NCBI GenBank assembly: GCA_019116525.1
Contig: DXBM01000019.1
Location: forward strand, 1 to 64,000
Length of the DNA stretch: 64,000 nucleotides
DNA from: Candidatus Olsenella pullistercoris
GTDB lineage: Bacteria > Actinomycetota > Coriobacteriia > Coriobacteriales > Atopobiaceae
Reading direction: 5' to 3'
Of this stretch, positions 58,011 to 64,000 are shown in pieces; position 1 is the first letter of the stretch; each line of letters opens with the position of its first letter. Both the position numbers and the translations under genes were made by a program. The notes beneath the pieces are model-generated. The model was given only the letters and a program-made list of their open reading frames with translations, was not told where the DNA came from and did not search any database.

Positions 58011-59156
58011 CTACCACTCGGCGATGGTTCCGTCGTAGTTGCGCCAACGGGGGTTGTCCCAGCTGAGCCCCTCGAGGCTCACCTCGCGGACCTTCTCCTC
58101 GTCGACGGTGATGCCCAGGCCCGGCCCCTCGGGGATGGGGAGGTAGCCCTGCTCGAACTGGAAGATCTCCTTGTTGCTGACAAAGTCGAGCAGGTCGAAC
58201 CCCTGGTTGTAGTGAATGCCGAGGCTCTGCTCCTGGATGAACACATTGGGCGTGCAGACGTCGAGCTGCAGCGTTGCCGCGAGCGCGACGGGACCGTAGG
58301 GCGCATGCGGAGCAGCTGCCATGTCGTGGGCCTCGGCGATCGCGCAAATCTTGCGCGCCTCGAGGATGCCACCGGCGAGCGACAGGTCGGGCTGCACGAT
58401 GGAAACGGCGTCCTGCGCAAAGAGCTGCTTGTAGCCCCACCGCGTCATGAGGCGCTCCCCGGTGGCGATGGGAATCGTCGTGCCCTTCGCCAGGTCGGCC
58501 ATCAGCTCCGTGTTCTCGGGGAGCACCGGCTCCTCGACGAACATCGGGTGGAACTGCTCGAGCTCGGCGAGAAGGACCTTTGCCATGGCCTTGTGGACGC
58601 GGCCGTGGAAGTCGATGCCCACGTCGAGGTCGTAGCCAACGGCCTCGCGAATCGAGGCGATGCGGCTCGTGACCTCCTCGACCTTTGCGAACGAGTCGAT
58701 GTAGTGCATCTCGGAGCAGCAGTTGAGCTTGACGGCAGAGAAGCCCGCGTCGCGCCGCTTGGTGGCCTCGGCCGCAGCGTCGCTCGGACGGTCGCCGCCG
58801 ATCCAGGAGTAGACGCGAATGCGATCGCGAGCGCGGCCACCCAGAAGCTGCCACACCGGGACCCCAAGGCTCTTCCCCTTGATGTCCCACAGCGCCATCT
58901 CAATCCCCGAGACGCAGGTCATGTGCACAGGTCCGCCGCGGAAGAAGTAGCGGTAGAGGCACTGCCAGATGTCCTCGATGTCGTTGGGGTCGCGGCCGAC
59001 CACGTGGCGCATCGTCTCCTCGAGGCACGTGACCACGGTCTCCGTGCGCGTGCCGGAGATGACCTCGCCCCAGCCCTCGACGCCCTCGTCGGTCGTGATC
59101 TTGAGGAAGATCCAGCGCGGGCGCACGCGATATGTCGTGAATCCGGTTACTTTCAT
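58011..59156 (-). CDS. Mandelate racemase/enolase-superfamily sugar-acid dehydratase
   Basis: AVKLNCCSEMHYIDSF, GIDFHGRVHKAMAKVLLAELEQFHPMFVEEPVLPEN, IATGERLMTRWGYKQLFAQDAVSIVQPDLSLAGGI. Confidence 0.93.
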   Translation of the reverse strand: MKVTGFTTYRVRPRWIFLKITTDEGVEGWGEVISGTRTETVVTCLEETMRHVVGRDPNDIEDIWQCLYRYFFRGGPVHMTCVSGIEMALWDIKGKSLGVPVWQLLGGRARDRIRVYSWIGGDRPSDAAAEATKRRDAGFSAVKLNCCSEMHYIDSFAKVEEVTSRIASIREAVGYDLDVGIDFHGRVHKAMAKVLLAELEQFHPMFVEEPVLPENTELMADLAKGTTIPIATGERLMTRWGYKQLFAQDAVSIVQPDLSLAGGILEARKICAIAEAHDMAAAPHAPYGPVALAATLQLDVCTPNVFIQEQSLGIHYNQGFDLLDFVSNKEIFQFEQGYLPIPEGPGLGITVDEEKVREVSLEGLSWDNPRWRNYDGTIAEW

Positions 59157-59158
59157 GG

Positions 59159-60145
59159 CTATGCGGACGCCCCTCCGAAGGTGATGAGGTTGGGCGGTAC
59201 CTCGCCGCGCTTGACGGCCAGCACGTTGTCAACGGCGGTGTCGCCCATGCGGCGGTTGGACTCGTAGGTGGTTCCCGCCACGTGGGGCGTGAGGATGACG
59301 TTGGGCAGGTCGAAGAACTCGTGCCACGCGGGGGGCTCAAAGTCGTAGACGTCCACTCCGTACCCGCGCAGCGTCCCGTCTTTGAGGGCACGCGTGAGGG
59401 GCTCGACCTCGACCACCTTGGAGCGGGCGGTGTTGACGAGGATCGTCCCGGGGCGCATCTTGGCGAAGGCCTCCTCGCCAACGAGGTGGAAGGTGCTCTC
59501 GTCGAGCGGCACATGCAGGGAGATGATGTCGCAGGAGGCGTAGATCTCGTCCTTGCTGACGTAGCGAGCGCCCATGGCCCTCACCTCCTCGCGCTCCACG
59601 AGGTCGTTGACGAGGATCTTGTCCGTGAACCCGGTGCAGCGGCGCACGAACGCCGTGCCAATGTTGCCGGCGCCAATGACGCCGATGGTCTTGTCGACCA
59701 CGTCCACGCCGGGGTACTTGACCCACTCGTGGTTCTTGGTGTGCGCGTTCAGGGTGTGGAAGTCGCGAGCGAGCATGAGCGCGAGGCACATGGCCGCGTC
59801 GGCGACCTCGTCCTTGTTGGTGCCCGGGGCGTTGGTGACGAGGATGCCCTGGCGCTTGGCCTGGTCCTTGTCGATTGCGTCCACGCCCACGCCATGCTTG
59901 GCGATGACCTTCATCTTGGTGAAGTGCTCGATGACGTTGGCAGGGACCTTGTCGTTGCCAACGATCAGGGCGTCGCAGTCACTCGCGAACTCGATCATCT
60001 CCTCGTTCGTGAGCGGGCGCCCGTAGGGGTTGAGCTTGACCTCGCATCCTGCCGCCTCAAGGCGCTCGACGCTTCCCTTGTAATAGTTGCCAAAGGTGAC
60101 GGCTGTCCCCGCGACCTTCCAGCGCTCGTTCGTGTAGTCCTTCAT
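59159..60145 (-). CDS. D-isomer-specific 2-hydroxyacid dehydrogenase
   Basis: IAKHGVGVDAIDKDQAKRQGILVTNAPGTNKDEVADA, TIGVIGAGNIGTAFVRR. Confidence 0.92.
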   Translation of the reverse strand: MKDYTNERWKVAGTAVTFGNYYKGSVERLEAAGCEVKLNPYGRPLTNEEMIEFASDCDALIVGNDKVPANVIEHFTKMKVIAKHGVGVDAIDKDQAKRQGILVTNAPGTNKDEVADAAMCLALMLARDFHTLNAHTKNHEWVKYPGVDVVDKTIGVIGAGNIGTAFVRRCTGFTDKILVNDLVEREEVRAMGARYVSKDEIYASCDIISLHVPLDESTFHLVGEEAFAKMRPGTILVNTARSKVVEVEPLTRALKDGTLRGYGVDVYDFEPPAWHEFFDLPNVILTPHVAGTTYESNRRMGDTAVDNVLAVKRGEVPPNLITFGGASA

Positions 60146-60169
60146 CTCGTCCTCCTTGCGGTCGTTCGG

Positions 60170-60640
60170 CTAGGCAAGCCGCGCGCCGATCAGCTCGTAC
60201 GCCTCCGCGGGGGTCGAGCTGGCGACGATTCGGCCCATGAGGTCCTGGTCCTGGATGAGGCCAACGACCTTCTGGAGCATCTCGAGGTGCGCGTGCGCCT
60301 CATTGAGGGCGAGCATGACAACGAGGCTGACCTCACAGGTCTCCTCGGGGGCGTCCATGCGACCCCACGCCACGGGAGACTTGAGGACGCCGACGCAGAT
60401 GGCGCCCGACACGACGTGCTCAACGTCACAGTGGGGCATGGCGAGGCAGATCCCGCCCGCGTCGAGCCCCGTGGGATAGCTCTTCTCACGATCGGCGATC
60501 GCCTGTGCGTAGGTGTCGCGCACGAGGCCGCGATCGAGAAGGACCTGCGCCAGAACGCTCTCAACGTGCTCGCAGTCGACCGGCTCGTCGATGATGACGG
60601 TCAGGTCCTTGTCATAGAGCAGCTCCGCCACCGCTACCAC
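60170..60640 (-). CDS. PTS EIIA (fructose/galactitol-type)
   Basis: GLDAGGICLAMPHCDVEHVVSGAICVGVLKSPVAWGRMDAPEETCEVSLVVMLALNEAHAHLEMLQKV. Confidence 0.88.
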   Translation of the reverse strand: MVAVAELLYDKDLTVIIDEPVDCEHVESVLAQVLLDRGLVRDTYAQAIADREKSYPTGLDAGGICLAMPHCDVEHVVSGAICVGVLKSPVAWGRMDAPEETCEVSLVVMLALNEAHAHLEMLQKVVGLIQDQDLMGRIVASSTPAEAYELIGARLA

Positions 60641-61260
60641 CTCACCTTCTGCTCGAAGTCCTTGACCTGCTGCTTGAGCGCCTCCACGTTCATGGAGAGG
60701 ATGTCCTCGCGCTTGAAGATCCCCGAGCCGATCCCGGCGTAGGTGGCCCCGGCGTCAAAGAACTCCTGGACGTTCTCTCCGTTCACGCCGCCGACGACCA
60801 TGAGCGGCATCCAATCGAGCGGCGCCTGAACGTCAGAGAGGTACTTCGCCCCGAGCCGAGCCGCGGGGAACACCTTCACGATGTCGGCGCCCATGTCGAA
60901 CATCGTGGCGATCTCCGTGGGAGAGAACGCCGCGGGGACCGTGACCGCTCCCGCGCTCCTGGCTATGTCGAAGATCTCCTGCGTGAAGCAGATGGGGGAC
61001 AGCATGAAGGAGGCGCCCGCGTCTGCCGCGGCACGCGCGCGCTCCGGGCTGATCACCGTTCCGGCGCCGATGAGGACCTCGCCGCCAAACTCGTCTGCGA
61101 GGCGGCCGATCGTCTCGGCGGCGCCCGGCGTGTTCATGGCGACCTCAACGGCCCCGAGCCGCGTTCCCACCAGCGAGCTCACGACGCCGCGGCACTGCTC
61201 GTACGTGTAGCCCCGCAGGATGACGGTCACCTTGGGAAAGCTTGCGTCCTTTGCAAACAC
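60634..61260 (-). CDS. KDPG/KHG-type aldolase
   Basis: VAMNTPGAAETIGRLADEFGGEVLIGAGTVISPERARAAADAGASFMLSP; DIVKVFPAARLGAKYL. Confidence 0.93.
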   Translation of the reverse strand: MFAKDASFPKVTVILRGYTYEQCRGVVSSLVGTRLGAVEVAMNTPGAAETIGRLADEFGGEVLIGAGTVISPERARAAADAGASFMLSPICFTQEIFDIARSAGAVTVPAAFSPTEIATMFDMGADIVKVFPAARLGAKYLSDVQAPLDWMPLMVVGGVNGENVQEFFDAGATYAGIGSGIFKREDILSMNVEALKQQVKDFEQKVRW

Positions 61261-61660
61261 GCGATGCTCCTTCGACTACTCGTATAACCATTCGTAAAGC
61301 ATATTTCAGAATTGCTGTTCACCTGACGCACATATATTTGCCTGACATGTCAGAAAAGGCAAGAAGCTTTCCTTGAACGGTAACATCTCTGTATTTTACG
61401 AGGTAATATCAATGTTCTGTATACCGTTCACCGGTCATGACTGGTTTCTAGAAACTGAAATAGATCTGCAGATTGCTGCTCCACGTTTTTTCTAATGCAT
61501 ATTTTTCGCTATTTTTCGTATATGTGAGCGCAATTGAAGCGTATTCGTTCACTATTTCTACACTTTTGGACAACATGAGGACAAAATGTCACGGCATGGG
61601 AGCCCGCGCCCCTTGGGTCATGACAGAACAGCGAGCAAGAAGGACCCGCCCGGGACCTCC

Positions 61661-62479
61661 TTACAAGAGCAGCGGCTCCAGGTAGCGCGCCACGCCGGAC
61701 TCCGCGCTCGACAGCGCCACGTGATCGGCGACGGCGAGGCAGCGCTCGTTGGCGTTCGCCATGGCCACGCCGTCCCCGGCGACCTCCAGCATGGTGAGGT
61801 CGTTGTCTGAGTCCCCGAACGCAATCGTGTCCTCGATGGGCACGCCCAGGTGCTCGGCGAGCCACCTCACGCCATAGCCCTTGACGGCGCGGAGGTTCGT
61901 GATCTCCACGTTGCACGCGAGCGACCTCGAGTGCGTGAGCTCGGGCCTTGCGTCAACGGCCCGGTGCACGGCCGCAGCGTCAGCCTCGCTCAGGTAGAAG
62001 ACGTTGACGCGGTAGATCTCACCGACCTGCTCGATAATCTGGTCGACCGTTCCCTCGAAGCGCGTGCGCACGCTCACGATCTGGGCGAGGTCCTGCGGGG
62101 GAACGCCCATCTCCTCCATGACGTGCCAGCGGTCCGAGGCGGTGTAGACACGCCCGTCGGCAAAGACGTCAAAGGTGATCGGAAGCTCGCGAACGTCTGC
62201 GTAGAGCGAGCGCACCACGTCCCGCTCGATGTCCACCTCGGAGAGGACGCGGCCGGTCTTTGCCTCACAGATGATCGCGCCGTTGCAGCAGACGGCATAC
62301 TGCACGCACGGGTGCTCAACGAGCTGGCGCGGCAGGCCCGTGGCGTTTCTCCCGGTGCAGGGCACGAACTGGACGCCCCGCTCGTGCGCCACGTCGAGGA
62401 TGCGGAGGTTCTCCTCGGAGATGGTCTTGTCGGGCGAGAGGAACGTGTCGTCCATGTCCACGAACACCAGCTTGACCAC
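61661..62479 (-). CDS. Cof-type HAD phosphatase
   Basis: VKLVFVDMDDTFLSPDKTI, AFGDSDNDLTMLEVAGDGVAMANA; GTG start at 62479 inferred. Confidence 0.9.
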   Translation of the reverse strand: MVKLVFVDMDDTFLSPDKTISEENLRILDVAHERGVQFVPCTGRNATGLPRQLVEHPCVQYAVCCNGAIICEAKTGRVLSEVDIERDVVRSLYADVRELPITFDVFADGRVYTASDRWHVMEEMGVPPQDLAQIVSVRTRFEGTVDQIIEQVGEIYRVNVFYLSEADAAAVHRAVDARPELTHSRSLACNVEITNLRAVKGYGVRWLAEHLGVPIEDTIAFGDSDNDLTMLEVAGDGVAMANANERCLAVADHVALSSAESGVARYLEPLLL

Positions 62480-62575
62480 GTTCTTCTCCCCTCTCGCCGC
62501 ATCCCGTCCCATTCTAGCGCGGAGGCGGCCCACACGCCGGGAAGGGACCTCCTCATCCCAGCGGTCAAGAATCCC

Positions 62576-62680
62576 GCCCAGTGCGCACTGCCAGCCGCGC
62601 ACTGGGCGAGATTCGTGTCCAAACGGACAGAACATGCGTCGAGTGCGCGCCGGAACGAGATCTCCAGCGCGCACTCGACG
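62576..62680. repeat. Two tandem hairpins with GCGCACT cores
   Basis: GCCCAGTGCGC/GCGCACTGGGC (62576-62607) and CGTCGAGTGCGC/GCGCACTCGACG (62637-62680). Confidence 0.8.
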
Positions 62681-62717
62681 AGTTTCTTGGCGGCGAGAAG
62701 AACGGCGAGAAGAACCC

Positions 62718-64000
62718 CTACTCGCTCACGCCCGCCTTGCGCTTAGCCTCCTCGATCTGGGCAAGCTGCTCCTCGGTGAGCGTGATGCCCGCCCCGCCGT
62801 GGGTGCCGCACGCCGAGCCGTCGCCGCGCGCCACGCTGTCCTCGAAGCGCGTGCTGCCCGTGTAGGGCATGACGGCCTCGTTGGTGACCGGGTCGGCGGG
62901 GTTCTCGAGGCGGAAGCCGCCCTCGCGGTTCTGGCGGTAGTTCTCCTTGGCGACCGAGATCATCAGCTTGATGCGGTTGAGCTGGTTGACCTCCGAGGCG
63001 CCGGGGTCATAGTCAACGGCAACGATGTTGCTCTCGGGGTGCATCTGGCGCAGCCGCTTGATGACCGACTTGCCGACCACGTGGTTAGGCAGGCACGCGA
63101 AGGGCGAGCAGCACACGATGTTGGGCGTGCCGGTCTCGATGAGGTCGCACATCTCGGCCGTGAGCAGCCAGCCCTCGCCCATCGTGTTGCACAGGGACAG
63201 CACCTGCTCCGCCTTGGCGGCGAGCTCAAAGATGTCGGGGTACGCCTGGAAGCGCGTGGTCTTCCTGAGCATCTTGTTGATGGGCTCGCGAAGGCCCTCG
63301 ATGAGCTTGATGCCCGCCATGTGCGACATGCGGCTCGTGGCCTTGGTGCCAAGCTCGGCGTTGGTGTTGATCGCGTTGGTCATGCCAAAGAGGAAGAAGT
63401 CCACGAGGCCGGGCACGTTGGCCTCGCAGCCCTCCTGCTCGATGACCTTGACCACCTGGTTGTTGGCCGTGGGGTGGAACTTGACGAGGATCTCGCCCAC
63501 CACGCCCACGCGCGGCTTGGAGCGGTCGTTCACGAGCGGCAGCGCCTCGAAGGCGTCGATCGTGCGCTGGCAGAGGTCGTAGAAGCGCTTGGAGCCGCCC
63601 GCGACGATGGCGCCCTTGGCCTCGGCCATCATGCGGTCGTAGAGGGCGTCGGCGGCGCCCGCCTCGGCCTCGTAGGGACGCACGCGGTAGAGCAGCTGCA
63701 TGATGAGGTCGCCGTAGAGCAGGGCGTTCACGGCCTTCATGAGCAGGCCGGGCCTCTTGAGGACGTCAAAGCCGGGGTTCTTCTCGTCCAGGCCGGAGGC
63801 GGCGGTGAGGCTGATCACCGGGATCTCCGGGTGGCCGGAGTCCTTGAGCGCCTTGCGGATGAGGGCGATGTAGTTGGTGGCGCGGCAGCCGCCGCCCGTC
63901 TGCGTGATGATGACGGCCAGGCGGGAGAGGTCGTACTTGCCCGAGAGGACCGCCTCCATGATCTGGCCCGTGACCAGGATGGACGGGTAGCAGATGTCGT
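62718..64000 (-). CDS. 2-hydroxyacyl-CoA dehydratase/activase-related large protein (N-terminus outside window)
   Basis: TQTGGGCRATNYIALIRKAL; KPRVGVVGEILVKFHPTANN; CSPFACLPNHVVGKSVIKRLRQMHPESNIVAVDYDPGASEVNQLNRIKLM. Confidence 0.85.
   Translation of the reverse strand, partial: DICYPSILVTGQIMEAVLSGKYDLSRLAVIITQTGGGCRATNYIALIRKALKDSGHPEIPVISLTAASGLDEKNPGFDVLKRPGLLMKAVNALLYGDLIMQLLYRVRPYEAEAGAADALYDRMMAEAKGAIVAGGSKRFYDLCQRTIDAFEALPLVNDRSKPRVGVVGEILVKFHPTANNQVVKVIEQEGCEANVPGLVDFFLFGMTNAINTNAELGTKATSRMSHMAGIKLIEGLREPINKMLRKTTRFQAYPDIFELAAKAEQVLSLCNTMGEGWLLTAEMCDLIETGTPNIVCCSPFACLPNHVVGKSVIKRLRQMHPESNIVAVDYDPGASEVNQLNRIKLMISVAKENYRQNREGGFRLENPADPVTNEAVMPYTGSTRFEDSVARGDGSACGTHGGAGITLTEEQLAQIEEAKRKAGVSE

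Noticed and set aside
56760-59267. 835-aa plus-strand ORF
   Set aside because: Antisense to dehydrogenase and dehydratase genes

Overview
The window is a high-GC bacterial chromosome segment. Gene content suggests an Actinomycetota/Coriobacteriia-like (Olsenella/Atopobiaceae) anaerobic fermenter; that placement is inference. Housekeeping genes (enolase 3' end, PPi-type phosphofructokinase, PepT, ArgR, initiator tRNA-Met) are interleaved with four kinds of accessory region. (1) A visibly less GC-rich defence island at about 4.4-16.2 kb carries an RloA/RloB (AbiL-like) pair and a five-gene co-directional operon: Sau3AI/MutH-like protein, C5 cytosine MTase, ParB-like protein, SNF2 helicase with one in-frame TAA, and DUF3883-like protein. 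An IS256-type element with an 8-bp target duplication sits just upstream of that operon. (2) A PTS plus ribulose-monophosphate-type sugar-phosphate cluster at 18.2-26.3 kb (HPS, two PHIs, cupin GPI, split transketolase) has a shared operator-like 18-bp motif in front of each transcription unit. (3) A helicase-nuclease / OB-like / VirD4-like / ClpP block at 39.6-46.6 kb is preceded by a candidate structured RNA. (4) A PTS-linked sugar-acid/polyol cluster lies at 51.4-62.5 kb. Many intergenic spaces hold inverted-repeat elements, including a two-copy family (CGGTTATGTACAC arms) and a nested ~220-bp palindrome. The strongest candidate for an undescribed system is the MTase-ParB-SNF2-DUF3883 operon with its divergent Sau3AI-like protein. 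No homology search was run; family names come from recognising motifs in the translations.
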